From Alentia gelatinosa (Eukaryota; Annelida; Polychaeta; Phyllodocida; Polynoidae): 64,000 nucleotides of DNA. The position numbers and the translations under genes were made by a program. Shown here piece by piece: positions 35,937 through 52,662 of the stretch (positions are counted from its first letter, which is position 1; every line of letters starts with the position of its first letter). The notes below the pieces were generated by a model, which was not told where the DNA came from, did no database searches, and was given only the letters and a program-made list of their open reading frames with translations. The stretch is taken from assembly GCA_950022655.1 (NCBI GenBank), contig OX465580.1:45196028-45260027 (forward strand). Reading direction: 5' to 3'.

Positions 35937-37480
35937 CTGCTGAAGATCGACTCAAGTTCTCTAGTGAACTTTGGTTTCAATCTCGACGAAAGCGACACGT
36001 TAGATCTCATCAAGAACGTGGACTGCAACAAGTCCAGTGGTGTGCCGAATGTCAGGGCCTCTGTACTAACTTTTGGATTGTCCAATCTGATCACCCAGTT
36101 CACCCATTTACTAAATAAATCAATAAGTGCAGAGTCTTTTCCGGTAAAGTGGAAAGCTGCGAAAGTAGTTCTTATACCCAAATCGGGAGACACAAAATCA
36201 CTAGAAAACTGGCGCCTAATATCACTACTAAATATTCCAAATAAAATTTTTGAAAAATCTCTACATAAAGTCATATATAGTTTAGTGGACACATTCACCA
36301 TGAACTCCTCCTCTTAAATCTAGATAAAGTCCTCCATATGCCCACTAATATCAGTAGATGGTTAATCAGTTATCTTGAAGGCCGTAGACTGTTTGTATCT
36401 ATTAAATGACATTTCTTCTGTTTTGCATGATATCACGTTTGGCGTTCCACAGGGTTCCGTTCTGGGCCCGCTTCTGTTTGTTCTTTTTATAAATGACTTA
36501 AATACGTGTATAACTCATAGCCACTTTCTGCAATATGCCGATAACCGTGTATTGTACTCATCTTACAAGGATCCTAAAAAGGCCATGGAATTGCTCCAGC
36601 AGGACGTCAGTCAGTTAAGCCTTTGGTGCGAAACGAATGGACTAACCATCAATGCCAAAAAAACTAAAGTGATGTGGTTTGGCACTCCTCAAGCCTGGAA
36701 AAAATGTCCAAATCTAAATATTCTTCTGGGTACGTCTATTCTTGCTGAGTGTGCAAGCTATAAGTACTTGGGCATAATAATGGATTCCACCCTTACGTGG
36801 GACCAACAAGTTAAGTCAATGACACGCAACATCAGTGGCCAGCTTTTCAAATTCGGAAAATTACTTAACTGTTTGACAGATGAGGCTGCCAAATTGATCT
36901 TCACATCCAATATTGTCCCGCTGTTCAAGTACTGTTCGTTTATTGTCGACAGTTTAAAAAAATCTGACCAACTAGTTCTCCAACGCCTGCACACAAGAGG
37001 GTTACGAATATCCCTAAACCAGCCGACCAAGAACAAGTCATTAGAAACCCTACAGTCTATGTGTAATGTCAGTTCCCCTTGTATACGGAGACGCAAGCAA
37101 CTCCTGATGATAATGTTTCGCAACAAATACACGCTAGACCAGGTCCAGGGACAAGATAAATTTTTCTCTGCCAATGTCATGCTCTTCCATAGTATCGGGG
37201 TGTCAATTTGTGGGGAAAGCTTCCTTCATCGGTACAACAGCAGGAAACACTCGAGGAATTTAAAAAACTCGCAACAGAGTTTATAAACTGATTTAGGCCT
37301 TGCAATCTCCTACCAGTAAAAACATGGACACAGCTGCCCTCGTGCAGATCGCATATTAATTTTCTAAAACTCTCATCTTTTTCATCCATTTCACACTTTC
37401 TCGGTATATTGTACTTAAACTATTTTGAATCCTATTACAAATGTGTTTGTAAAATTGTAAATCGATGTATCCACTGTAAC
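35937..37480 (+). pseudogene. dead LINE reverse transcriptase fragment (ORF2 C-terminal half)
   Basis: Plus-strand pieces in order: fingers/palm start with KWKAAKVVLIPKSGD and ENWRLISLLNI (36150-36240); a frame-shifted remnant ISRWLISYLEGRRLFVS (36345-36405); then a 303-codon frame (36375-37286) with FGVPQGSVLGPLLFVLFIND, a YADN box where YADD is expected, NAKKTKVMWFG, YKYLGIIMDSTLTW and an Arg/Lys-rich C-terminus. The segment with the first catalytic Asp (the FDF.KAFDT-type motif between the first two pieces) is missing, and the second Asp of YADD is Asn, so it cannot polymerise. It is 5'-truncated near 35937. Sequence after 37287 continues as degraded C-terminus. Clade looks CR1/Jockey-like. 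Confidence 0.8.
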
Positions 37481-37813
37481 TGCATCTGAAAATCTCAGGG
37501 TTACTGAGAGATGCTATAAGTTGAATAAATTTTTTTTTAAAAGCCATTGACAGCTGAAAGTCGTCAGGTGGTGCAAAATACAAGATTCGCCGGCTATAAT
37601 CGTGTCATAGTGCTGTAATGTAAACGCCAACTAGCTCCCAGGGAGGTAAATCTCAGGCGAATGATGCTGAGACTTGGCACAGGTACAAGATCTCTCTGTG
37701 TGAACCCCTGGCGTTCATTTCCTGAGATAAATCGCTGACCATCGCTTACCAGGTGCGAGACAAACACCACTCAGAGATACCGAATCTCATGAGATTCTGC
37801 AATTAAACATGTA

Positions 37814-38047
37814 AGGTGGGATTCACACGGTGGGATTCATGTACCTCACAGGATTCAAAATCTCATGCGATTCTGTTTCTTTTTAGAGGGAAATGTCTTT
37901 TACAATTACAGGGGGAAAACATGTGTCAGGGAAATAGAACCATATGATTTAGACGAAGGAATTGTGTTTGAGTGCAGAATCTCAGCAGGATTTGTCTCAG
38001 AAAAACACCCTGTGAGGTACATAAATCCCATCGTGTGAATCCCACTT
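37814..38047. repeat. 234 bp MITE with 40 bp TIRs and TA target duplication
   Basis: Left end AGGTGGGATTCACACGG continuing to GTACCTCACAGG is the reverse complement, with about three mismatches, of the right end CCTGTGAGGTACATAAATCC continuing to GTGTGAATCCCACTT. TA flanks both ends (37812-37813 and 38048-38049), as in Tc1/mariner-type insertions. Non-coding. Confidence 0.75.
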
Positions 38048-38474
38048 TACGTCTTCCCTCCCCCGGCTGTGATTTTGGTTACTGTTGCTCAGATGGGCCG
38101 TTCACAGTAACAAATGAGGTTACACCTTGGTGTTATGTGAGATCTTTCCTGAGACTGCATTCCGCAATGTCCTATCCATACCTTTCCCCTAGTCTCAGAT
38201 AATTCTCCTGTTCTACAAGATTCTCATGGCGCAATAGTTTTACCAGTCTTAAGAGAAAATGGCGTATTTGAAGGATACATAGAAGGACACACCTGGTACA
38301 TAGTCTCAGACATAGTCCCAGTGAACACTCACCCAGGGACTCAAGTACCCTTGAGTTGAGGGGTTTGACAAACATGTGATCATGCTTGCTGGCCTCGCAT
38401 TGGAAAGATTGGGTACTTAGTCGGCAAATCAGCAGGGGGTCCATTTGTCTCACCAAAATGTTCCTATGATTTTA

Positions 38475-38676
38475 AAAGTGTTTAAAATCTAAATCTCATT
38501 TGATTCTGTACCTTGTTAGGGGTAATTGTCGCCGATAAATACAGGGAATAATACTTCTCTCTGGGAAATGGTTCCAACCCTACCAGTCAGACGAGGAGAT
38601 TACAGCATCTCAGCAGGGTTTGTCCGAGACAAACACCCTGTGAGATACGTGAATACCGCCGTGTGAATTCCACTTT
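38475..38676. repeat. second, left-truncated copy of the 37.8 kb MITE
   Basis: AATCTCATTTGATTCTGTAC, ACAGGGAATAATACTTC, ATCTCAGCAGGGTTTGTC and CACCCTGTGAGATACGTG, then the end GTGTGAATTCCACTTTA, follow the 37.8 kb copy in the same order. The left TIR is missing or unrecognisable. Confidence 0.6.
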
Positions 38677-38679
38677 AGG

Positions 38680-39660
38680 TCGTTTCCTCATATTATCTAA
38701 TCGCTGGTATATTGCAACGTGGTAGTCTCATAGCGATGAACAATTATTTCTAGAGTGTTCCTATACTGAGGATTAAGTGAGAGTGAGGTGGCGGATGATA
38801 CCGTTCTGCTACTCTTACATAATGGAAATAAATATTTATAACTGTACACAATTGCCCTGATGCATCCTGACAGCAGGTAATTACCTCTATGAATACTACT
38901 TCACTCCTACCCCTCTTGCCGTCTAGGTCAATTTCTGCTACTTTATCTAACCTCTACAGGCAATGTAAATGAAAGGACATCCTAGCATAGAAATATTGTG
39001 ATCTTTCAATGGATATAATTTAGAAATTATTGATGGATGAAAATGTTTTCAGAATGTTGTCATGGTATGGCAATGTTTAATCCGAGCTGTATAGAAGTTG
39101 TTTGATGTACACAGCCTGCGTCCATGTACCAGGCCTGCGGCCTTCAGAACACTGAGCCGCTATCAATTGTGTTTTTGGCGGGTTTTAACGTGAGAACTAA
39201 TGCGTGAAGTTATCTTTCCATATTTATCCATTTTCTTTTATAGTTTGTCTTGGCATGTTCGCCAGTACTGATAAAATAATGACAACATAAAATCTTGTTA
39301 ATGGAACTAACACGGCATTCAAGAGTGTTTTGATGTAGTTACACTCGAGGCTGAGGTATCAAAACTGCGTTAAGCATTTTAAATTTTCCATAATTCTCTG
39401 TATCGGAAAGCTGAACTTCAGAATCCGTGAATTCATAAGATTGACTTTTTGAATTGATTTAATCAAAGAGCATAAATTTTATATTCATGGGCTTAGTTTC
39501 AGACAGGTATTTTCAATGGAAGCAAAAAGAGCTTGGCCAGTCATTTATTGTTACAATAAGGTACTTTGAGATAAACATTATCTCTTTGACAGCTTTTATT
39601 AAGCTTAACAGAAACGTATTTGACGTAAACATTTGATAGGCCTCCAAATACAGAATTTTA
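38680..39660. other. non-coding stretch, no gene recognised
   Basis: No supported feature. Confidence 0.5.
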
Positions 39661-39663
39661 ACA

Positions 39664-39696
<33 letters not shown>

Positions 39697-39720
39697 AAAA
39701 AAGAGAGACAGAGAGAGAAC
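39661..39720. repeat. (GA)n microsatellite
   Basis: GAGAGA-rich tract with a few interruptions. Confidence 0.9.
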
Positions 39721-42700
39721 CAACATTATGAACAACCATATCGTAATAAGAGCTACTACAACATGAGCTGCTGGATAGCCATACCTCTTAAAACTAGGAT
39801 TAAATGGTATGTTTATCATTGATGAATGAACGGCAATTATACAAAATTTAACATTGAAAAGGCTTTGGTTATATTCTATTTTCTGTAACCCACTTACACC
39901 GAGTCCACTTGCCACTGGCTTTCTAGAATCCAAATATATCAAGCACGAGTGGTTCTCATGAAACTTCGAGATATTGTAGTAATAATGTTTTTCGGATATG
40001 TATTATCGTTCGACGGTGTACGTTGATCACTTATTCGAATGGGTGAACTATTTTCGTCAAGAAACACCCCCCCCCCCCCATTAGAAAGAAAACACATAAC
40101 AGAACTGAGGTACTTTGGTACTTAGTGACTTTTCATGGTCAGCTTGGCACACCTCTAAGACACTGAGACACTGACTCCTTGCACCTTTTCCAATATCACA
40201 GAAATGGCACGCAGATAGTGGAGGGATAAATATAAACACCTCTTGTCTCAAGTAAGTGGACATTCGATAAGCTTTGTTTCCCTAATATGTCACCGGGAAA
40301 TCATAATACATCAAAGGACAAGGAGTCGTGGCTTTCATTTCCTGGCTGACGATATGTTTAAAAAAATCTAAATAGGATTTGAAAATCTACTTTTCCTGTT
40401 GTTCGTCAGTTTGTCCTTTACATATAACAGAGCCCCTAAGTTCCTCAATTTTCTTCTCATGTACTGGGGTAACAAGGCTTTTTACGGCAGCTTCACCTCA
40501 AGACAGTCAGGAGAGACTAGGCGTATCATGCCGCTCTCAGATACTTCAGATCTATCGATCATTACTGTATACAGTTACCTAAGACAGACGTGCCACACAA
40601 TGTGTATATATTGGCATAACAACATACAGTGTTCTGTGTAACATATAGCCCCCACTGCAGGGCAGGACACTATCATTTATGATAATAGGCCCATCAATAT
40701 GCCAACAAAATACCTTCCTCTTGTAATAAAGTGCCAGAGTAAGATCATTGACCTTATTGAATTCCTGACTTCATGTCGTGAATACTCCATAGACAGGGCC
40801 CCCCTATTACGAATATTCATTGCTTGAGAAAAACAAGACATTTTCTTGCTCAGTAGTCATGTGACGTAGGACATCTGCATTGACCCATAACAAGATCATG
40901 GGTTTTATTATTGTGTAATCGCACAAGGAGGCATATTAAAGACGCTGGTTATCTTTGTATGAAGGTCAGGGTGGATAGAGAAGCCAAGCATACATCTCCC
41001 CGAGGTACCGGAGTTCATGGCTAGTCCTCAGCGGGTCAGCGCACCTCCCATCACTTTCTCACCCTGCACACTCTGCCTGCTGAACCGCTGCCGACATCTC
41101 ACACGCCCATGAGGAGGATAAATCACGAAATCGCTCCCGCGCTCCCGCTAACCATCTTAACACGAGACCGGGGGTGAAACACAATGAGGGAATAAGTATG
41201 ACTCCCACTGCTGGTATTTATTGGCTGTCAAGGGAACTGCTCCCACCGACTCACCAAGTCATTAGTAGACAGCTCAGGCTGAGAGGTCCTCCAGGCTGCT
41301 TACCCCCCCTGTAGGGACCACTGCACCGGCGTATACCTGAACAGAATCCGTCTGCTCGTTTATTAATAATAATATCCAAGAAGCATAACGTTCTATTCAG
41401 CAGAACCAGTTGGTACTTCAGTACCACATTCGCGTGTACATCAAGAAAGAAACACTTTCTATCCGTGTCATCCTAGTGTTTGGCAGATAATCTGGTCTTC
41501 TAATAATTACATTCTACAGTACGGAGTGGACACTTTCTCGCTTTTGGAACAGAAAACTGACTTAACACGCGTGAGGCCACTGCAATCTAATGTTATACCA
41601 GGATTTATTGTGTAACACGAAATTTTTTTTCAATACACTTTATTACATAACATCAATATCATTATTATTATGTCCTTGTAGAGATTGTTTTGAATATATC
41701 TCTAACTCTATTTGTTTAATATGTAAGTGTAAGTTGTAAGCTTTATCCTTCTATGAATATATAATTATCATTCGTATCATTAACCTCATTATCACTGATA
41801 TACCACTTTATCTTCATATATACGCATCGATAACCTGTACATAGATTTATGGTTAGAATATTAAATCAAAATACTGTTTTTTCCTAAACAGAATTACATA
41901 AATTTAAAGAGTATCTCTTAATATGTACTCAGCCAGAGTAACAAAACGAGCTTCTGTTCAGATCATCTCCTCATTGCACCATAGGGTGAATGTGATATTA
42001 TCAATAAACACGAGAAGTTCTTTAATAATCAAAACGTGTTCACTGAGAAATTGCTGCTGGAAAGTTTGAATAAAAGATCTCTGAATGCAATGATAAAAGA
42101 ATATTGAAAACCATATACTACATTTCACATATACCTGGAATCGATTAAGATCTATTCCCAGACTAAATTTGAAGACTAAGATGCATTTATATATAATTTA
42201 GTTGATGAAGAATATGTAAAAAGCCGTTTATACCTGAAAACGTGGTTGAAATCAATCATGGCTGTGCGTTTTCTCCGTTTGTTTTGACAAAACCTGCAGT
42301 CCACATTGATGTCTTCACTAGAGCCTGGAAAGAAAGTTCTTTAGATTTTTGGACAATTCATTCTCATTCTAAATTACCTATTCCTTCCTGTACCGGAACA
42401 AGGTTCATCCCTCCCAAGGCTCTCCCCCTTGTCAGTGTCTTGCTTAGGGGAATCCTTATCGTTCCTTTCCCGCTGGCAGTCCTATCATTATAGAGCCAGG
42501 AAACGCAGTTCTTGCGAGGCATCTTTTCATCAGATGGCTTCTATGATCCTGCCTCATGGGTGGTGCATATGATATTTCCTACTCCGGAATCATCGTGTTC
42601 TCTTCACAGAAGGAATATGAATATCTTCTCAGACTAGTCGCCAATTCATGATAGACCATGTATTTATGTCTTTGGGGATCTAGAATTGCCCCTATGACCT

Positions 42701-44299
42701 TATCTCACCTTTTCCATCAATCTTGGACACGTGTATGCTTATGTTTAAGGATCTGAACGTTGTAGATTTAATATTGGTATTTTACAAGGTCATATTGTAT
42801 TAAGCCTACTACGCCAAACCTTCTATGAAAGTCGGTATTTGAAGACTGAACGATTTACAACTTGTATTCAACAAAAGAGCAATTTGATAGCATATCCAGG
42901 ACTACATTGCATAATAATATTCCAATGTACCCTTGTCCCCTCTCACGTGGTTAACCCTTACATGGGGTGAAATAAACATCTAATAGAACCTTTCCCAGCA
43001 AATGTACCCCATAATCGACAAACTGCCTCACACTCCATTTTGAGCACAACGTCTGGTATCTAAAAGGCAGTCGTTACAACTTATATGGTCGCTTTATCCG
43101 TGCGCAGACATCTGTCCCTCCCCATTCAGTAGAGCAACATACTCCTTTCGATGTTGGAAAGAGCAAGCAATATCCATCCGGCAAGTATAAACCAATAATC
43201 CTGGTAAAGAATGATTGAAAACAGACGGGGCCGTATCTGAATAATTCACTTTCGGCTTGAAAAAAGGACTCTCGCCTTATGATAATCAACCACAGACGTC
43301 TAGTGATCAGTCTGAGTCACACAAATCACTCACCCGGACTTGTCTTCTACCACGCCCTCATACAGAAAACCGACATTATGCATTCCCCAGTGTGCAGCAC
43401 GAAAGCTCACTCGAGAAGGCTGGTACGGTTATTGTAAGCCGTGATCCATGAGGGGAAAACGGTGATCAATGAGGCCAAAGCCAGCGCTAGATCAGCCCCA
43501 ACTTATCGCCGTCGAGAGTCATGCAGTCTAAAACACGCGAAATCCCCCCAGCAGAGTTGTGCGCGCGTTTTTTGTGTGACTATTCATCTAGACGTATATT
43601 CCCTTAGCGCCTCCTGACCGATTGATGGAGAATGACACAGCGGTAGTAAAAGGGACACGCCTTGGAGTTCAACAGTGTGAAGGATAGGCAAGGTAGGGAG
43701 GTAGGAGCTATAGAACTGGGAATACAAGAGGGCGGAGAATCCAACAGGACAACACCTCTGAGCTGAGCTAAGCGTGACAGATAGCTGAAGGAGATGAGCA
43801 GACGGCAATGGGCAGATCTCCATACAAAGCTAGCATCAAGGCATTGGGTGGACAGGGGGTATATTGGAATGTATGTGTCAGCGTAGCCCTCTAGGACCAG
43901 TATTAACATATATGACTCTTGGTACAAGGCTTAAATGGCGCATCGGGCAGCGTGCTTCTTTCACTCGGATTCGCTGTCCATTCCGTACGGTCCTTGTTAT
44001 TTGACTTGGCTGGAGGGAGGCCGCACCGGGTCACATGACCGACGGACGTTGGTGGGAGGGCGTGAAGCGGCCCCAATCACAGTTGTGATTAGGATAGATT
44101 GTAGACCGGGGACGCGCGGGCCCATTCTGATTGACTCCACTTCCCCCCTCCCAAAAGCCGTGTGCCCGGTACAACGTCACACAACTGCTCTGAATAGACC
44201 GCTCCGAGGTAACACCGGGACGCTGACATCTTAAACAGCTTAAAGAGGCATTAGGGATGAGCAAACGGAATAGAGGGAAACTATGTTCCGGTGGGAATA
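39721..44299. other. long non-coding stretch, no gene recognised
   Basis: Read on both strands. There is a poly-C run at about 40068, and GC-richer patches lie at 41000-41340 and 43930-44240, but no exon could be supported. The short frames at 42242-42493, 43604-43927 and 43935-44234 have no recognised motif. Confidence 0.45.
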
Positions 44300-44590
44300 A
44301 GTAAAAGTTACGAGGTAAATTACTGCCCGCGGCTACGCCTTGGGCAGTAATTTTTCCAAGCCTCACCTCGTAACTTTGACTTACGCCTTGGGCAGTAATT
44401 TTACCAAGCCTTACCTCGTAACTTTGACTTATTTCCACTGGTACGTGGTTTCCCTATTCCTATATACCTTCAATTGTCGGCTAATATCGATAAAAACCGA
44501 ATGTCTCTGAACGTCAAGCTGGGCAGTAAACGTCAAGCTGGGCAGTAAACGTCAACCTGGGCAGTAACTTCAACCTGGGCAGTAAACAAA
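44300..44590. repeat. GGGCAGTAA-reiterated array with palindrome
   Basis: GGGCAGTAA occurs in direct orientation at about 44342, 44390, 44521, 44540, 44559 and 44578, and inverted near 44320. The first part is a palindrome plus duplication (AGTTACGAGGTAAATTACTG against GGGCAGTAATTTT...ACCTCGTAACTTT, the right half repeated). The second part (about 44508-44590) is a tandem array of about 19-base units close to ACGTCAAGCTGGGCAGTAA. Confidence 0.7.
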
Positions 44591-47982
<3,392 letters not shown>

Positions 47983-47983
<1 letters not shown>

Positions 47984-48400
47984 GAAGGTGATATCGTAAT
48001 ACTCGCAGAAAGAACTGAAGATAACAAAATGAACGCTTTGCTACAGGATAGAAAACAACAACCCCCCTTAAGAAAACCCAAAACAGCGAAAACCTTAAAG
48101 GGGTTACAAGAAGATATGAAACATTTCCCAAGAGCTACATTTCTAACAGAGACAAACCTGTCCATTAATCTTATAAAGGAGACAAGAGTCCTGAGGGGAT
48201 ATACAGCTCGTCCTATTTTCGCCCGTGTGGCTTGTGTCGAGAAACTGAGATATAATGGCAGAAAGATACAACCTGAATATTACTTAATAACATTTGAGTC
48301 CCTATGGCCATCCCTGAAGTTTCTTCTTTCCAAAAGTAATACAATTGTGCCCAACCATCTTAAATACCCCTGCAGGGCATTCTTACAATCAGAGGTGTAA
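47983..48400 (+). pseudogene. possible LINE ORF1 (RNA-binding) fragment
   Basis: About 138 sense codons follow the AT repeat without a stop, in a composition unlike the flanks. The C-terminal part has a pattern seen in zinc-knuckle ORF1 proteins of LINEs: [20 protein letters not shown], an ITFES strand, then [12 protein letters not shown] just where the first Cys of a knuckle is usual. The frame ends at a TAA before any knuckle is completed. The N-terminal part is Lys/Glu/Gln-rich. No start codon is evident because the frame emerges from the microsatellite. Attribution to a LINE is tentative. Confidence 0.35.
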
Positions 48401-48639
48401 TATCACTTTCTTTACGGCAGTAAATACATAATACAAGGAGGTGCTCGAACAATTCCTCTAACAGTAAAGTTGCCCTCTCTCTCTCCCTGGGTGCCAGGGA
48501 ATACCATATATTTTACGAGCAACCGCAATATTTTTCTTACTATAAATCTCAATTGTGAATCGTATATTCATAACGGTTCAAACCTGTAATTTATTTCTGA
48601 CCATAACACTTAACTGTAATAAGCTGTATTTTGACATCG

Positions 48640-48890
48640 ATCGTAACAAGACACAATGAATAAGTAAGTAAATAGACGCATATCTACACAAACACACGTG
48701 TACACACACACATACAGTCATACACTGACAAATACAGTCACACACATAAAGGAATATCTACTGACACAGGCACAGGTAGAGACACAGTCACATACACAAA
48801 GATACATGCACAGACATACAGAGATACACCTAGACAAACAGAGACACACAGAAACACATGTACAGATACATAGACACAAACATGATATGC
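48640..48890. repeat. degenerate CA/ACAGAY simple-sequence tract
   Basis: Loose ACACAC, ATACAGTCAC, AGACATACAGAGATACA units; low complexity. Confidence 0.75.
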
Positions 48891-50089
48891 AGAGTCCCAT
48901 AATTAGTTCCCCCCCCCCTCCCCATGCAAATTATGTTTACAAACAAGCTGAATAGGATCTGGACAACCTTGACCCTACCTGCCATGGGTAACTGCTCTGC
49001 CACCTTTCTCTCTTTGAGGATGACCTGTGAAACTCTGTGGCTTTGTATTAAAAAGAAACAAACCCGTTTATCAACTTAATGGAAGAAACGACATAGTAAG
49101 AACTGATAATATCTTTTAGACATGGATGGTATATTAATTGTCGTGCCAATACCGATTATGACATTTTAAAGGTTTAAATCTCTGCTGGAGTGAAATTAAT
49201 GTTTGGGTTGCTTTTGGTCATCTATCTTCCAACGGCTCCAGTTCACAATGCGTAATTAAATGCGCCGTTGCCTAGCTTATAGACTTACGAGTGGCAGTTG
49301 TTTCATGATGAATAGATATACTCAGAGATTTCAAAATTATATCTACATTACAATATGATATATAAGATACTAAGAGGTAACAGGCATAAATTTAACCATC
49401 ACATGCAGAGAATGATATAGACAATAGAAGTTAGTGTACAACAAAATTATGTATATAACATGTAACATTTATGGGAGGACGGAAATCACTCGTTAGTCTA
49501 GGTAGTTAGAGGCCGTCATCCCTATATGCTAGCCTTTGCAATTTCAATATAAATTTCTAAGGATAAGCCTAAAACCATATCTAGAATTTATATTTTTTTC
49601 TTTATGCGGCAGATTATTCCATATTTGCTACTGGTGGCTCAACTGATCTTAGGTAGTTCTTCAAATGAGCAAAATGGTCAGCTGGTTTCATTATCGGCGC
49701 ATTGAATAAACGTGTCCGGCGGTTTTAAGTTTCCAAATAATTATCGGTCAAAGAACGGTTCTAAGTTAACACAGGGATAAATGTACACATCTAATCACCA
49801 CTCTTCAAGCATAGATTGAATGTGAATGTACTACTGCATTCTCCTTCCAGAATGCAACAGTATTTCACAGGCGACAGTAGTTCGCACGACAATGGGACGA
49901 CAATGGCTGTATAGCATGCGTTTGATATCTGCTATAAATAGGCTTAGGAGTGAGGGGAGTGTGTCCGCTGGGCTCCTGAAACGCACCGATATGTTATTAT
50001 TTTGACTTCCCAATAGAAATAAAAATCGCAGCTAAATCATAGCTCATATCAGGGCTGTTGTTCAGGTTTCTACAATGACGCTACCGACA
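48891..50089. other. non-coding stretch, no gene recognised
   Basis: No supported feature apart from a short C-tract near 48910. Confidence 0.5.
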
Positions 50090-50710
50090 CGTATACCGAA
50101 ACACACTGAAATACGGAGGCCCGCTCCCAGTAAAAGGCTGTGTTGTAGAGGGTCTATACGTTAATCGAACATGTATCAATTGTCGTAGCTTATCGGTGGA
50201 TATTAGTGTGTATCGATGATGCATTTGAACGGGAATAATATAAAACAATCAACGGAATACAAGGGAATTTTCAAAATATCTATGATATATATGGATTGTT
50301 CCGCCCTGCAAAAATGATGAAATCTGATTACAGACAAAGGGTCAAATCTATCATTTCATACTCTAACTTGGTACTGAGTTTTTAATGTGGGAATGATCAT
50401 ATGATATTGTATTGTATCTACAGGCAAGCTATCAATTACAAAGATGTATTTTTTCCGGAATTATAAAGAATTACACATGTTATGAATCAAGCCCTGTATC
50501 AAGCCCTGTTCCAATGCTCTGTCTGCATCGTGAGGTATATCAGGACCATGATAACAATTTTTCCCCCTCCCAACACGTTACGATGTATATCGATACACAC
50601 CGATAAGTTACGATATGAATCTCACGATAGTCTACGTTTTGGCCATTTTGTATTGGTATGTATCGGGAGGTCTATCGGTGTGTATCGGTGTTGGTGGGTG
50701 CCGGGCCTTA
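50090..50710 (+). repeat. 'CGACACACTCCGACAC' dispersed family, copy 4 (diverged)
   Basis: AAAGGCTGTGTTGTAGAGGG at 50135 parallels the 11.3 kb copy. Later GCATCGTGAGGTATATCAGG parallels 11869-11890, and a run of ATCGATACACACCGATAAG and GTATCGGTGTTGG-type inverted words follows. The motif has changed, but the layout is kept. Confidence 0.45.
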
Positions 50711-52534
50711 TATGATGACTGCCAGGAATACTGCCGTCATGATGTCCTGCCTAAAGGATTCATTTTTAGTTTGAGAAGTCAAGGAGTTTCAAATGTGCAT
50801 GCCTTGTAAATGATGTAATTCTCTCTGTAAAAATATATCATTTTCATGAAACACTTTCTTTTAAATCGTTGGGTGGGATGAATTTTGTTTATGTTGTTGC
50901 ATGCTTTAGAAACGCCAATGGTAGCGTTTTAATAAACCGAATCGTGCTTTCGATCTGGGAGTATCACACAAAAGCGTAGTTGCGAGTCAAAACCTAGAAC
51001 ACCTCACTTTGTAACAGTCGGATTGTAGGGACGTCACATATTTCCAAACTTAAAATAAGATTGAGGGAATGAACAGTCCCCAATATATCACATGAGCTAG
51101 TTTTCGTCTTTCTTTGTCTTCTTCAACTTAAGTGATAGTGATATCGAGGGGCGACTAATTCTTCGTTATCGTCCAGTCGTTCGACAGAATTATGTACAAC
51201 AACACCGATACAGCTGCTAACGTAGTGGCAGTTGGTTGCAGCTAGCTCTGAGCCTCTTTGAACAAACTTGAGTAGTTCACAAGAGACAATCCCCAGCTAG
51301 CCACAAAGAAGGTCTGATTTACCTTTCCGCCGAAATATAAGACCTACGGGAATCAACATTTACAATGGCACAGGAATTTTTACTTTCTCCGATGCACATG
51401 AGCTAAAATATCCGACCCTCCAAACACAGAGGAATGCAAATATTTCCCACAAGATAAATCAACTACTTTTTATTAATACAAAATGTGAACTATTTGTTTG
51501 TTTCATATCCTACTTTTTCAGTCAGAAATCTCTAGATTCAAATCCGAACAATACCAATAAAAATACGATAGAAGAAGACTACTTTTGTTGCATGTCGATA
51601 CCTACTTAAACGCACAATTCAAAACGATATTTCGAGTTTCTTCTAATAGACATTGTCTTATCACCGACTCACCATGCTCTTGTTTCTCATGAGAACGATT
51701 TCACTTATCTTCTCAATGAGATCGTTGGAAACAGCTGACAAACCACGGCAAAACAGTAAGCGAACCCTAGGCGACCATCCTCCCGAGAGACAGGTCATAT
51801 AAAGACATTTACGGGATAGAGATAATATTCTGTCTTTTTGTCAATAAACGGCGAGAACAATAAACTACACCTATTACCTACCCTTCCACTGGCTACCACA
51901 GATAACGCTTCTGACAAAGTGTGGCCAGCCAGAGCAGAGCTCAACTCATCCGAACTGAATCAGATTCAACAGCCAATTGCCACAGCCTGTTTGACCTTCA
52001 GGATAGGCACATACACTATATGAAATGCTCTTTCGATTGAGAGCCTTCCTCCAGCAATATACTGATTGTAAAATCGAAGCTTGTCCATTAGCTGTTCTGG
52101 TGACTCCGGAGGCGATAGGAGGAGGAGCGGGCCCTAACGTTCTGCTGATCTAGTTTATAGGAGTTACTCTTCTGAAGGTTTAGGACCTACTCAGGAAACC
52201 CTAACAAAGCGCAAGTCAATAATGGGGTACGACATGCATAAAACATACTGAGTGTTGTTGTTGCAGTCTTGTGGCATAAGTCAATTAGTTCTATTAACAC
52301 TGGGATGAAAAGGTGTGGTTCATTGGCTGTGAACAGTACTTTATTATCGACGGTCACATTTGATTATACTCATACTGAAATGATTTATCAAAGCTAATAG
52401 TAAGAGGGAAGGTCACATATAGAATTGGTTTCCGTCAGCATATCATAATCTAGGATCTATTGAACGAATCCTTATATCAATTTGAGGAAAGCTAGACACA
52501 ACTTGGTTGCTGGGTAATATAGAGAGACATGGTT
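50711..52534. other. non-coding stretch, no gene recognised
   Basis: No supported feature. Confidence 0.5.
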
Positions 52535-52662
52535 AGTGTACCTGAATGGAATCTGTTCAGATATATTTCGGTCGGAAATAATCCCCGCATTCCCCGCATT
52601 CTTCGAATGCGGGGATTATTTCCGACCGAAATATCGAGAAACAGAAGGAATTCAGGTACACT
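52535..52662. repeat. 128 bp hairpin MITE
   Basis: The ends AGTGTACCTGAAT and ATTCAGGTACACT are perfect inverted repeats. The core has 30-base perfect arms (52563-52592 and 52605-52634) around a 12-base loop; the arms carry TTTCGGTCGGAAATAATCC. As single-stranded DNA or RNA it would form a very stable hairpin. Non-coding. Confidence 0.85.
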
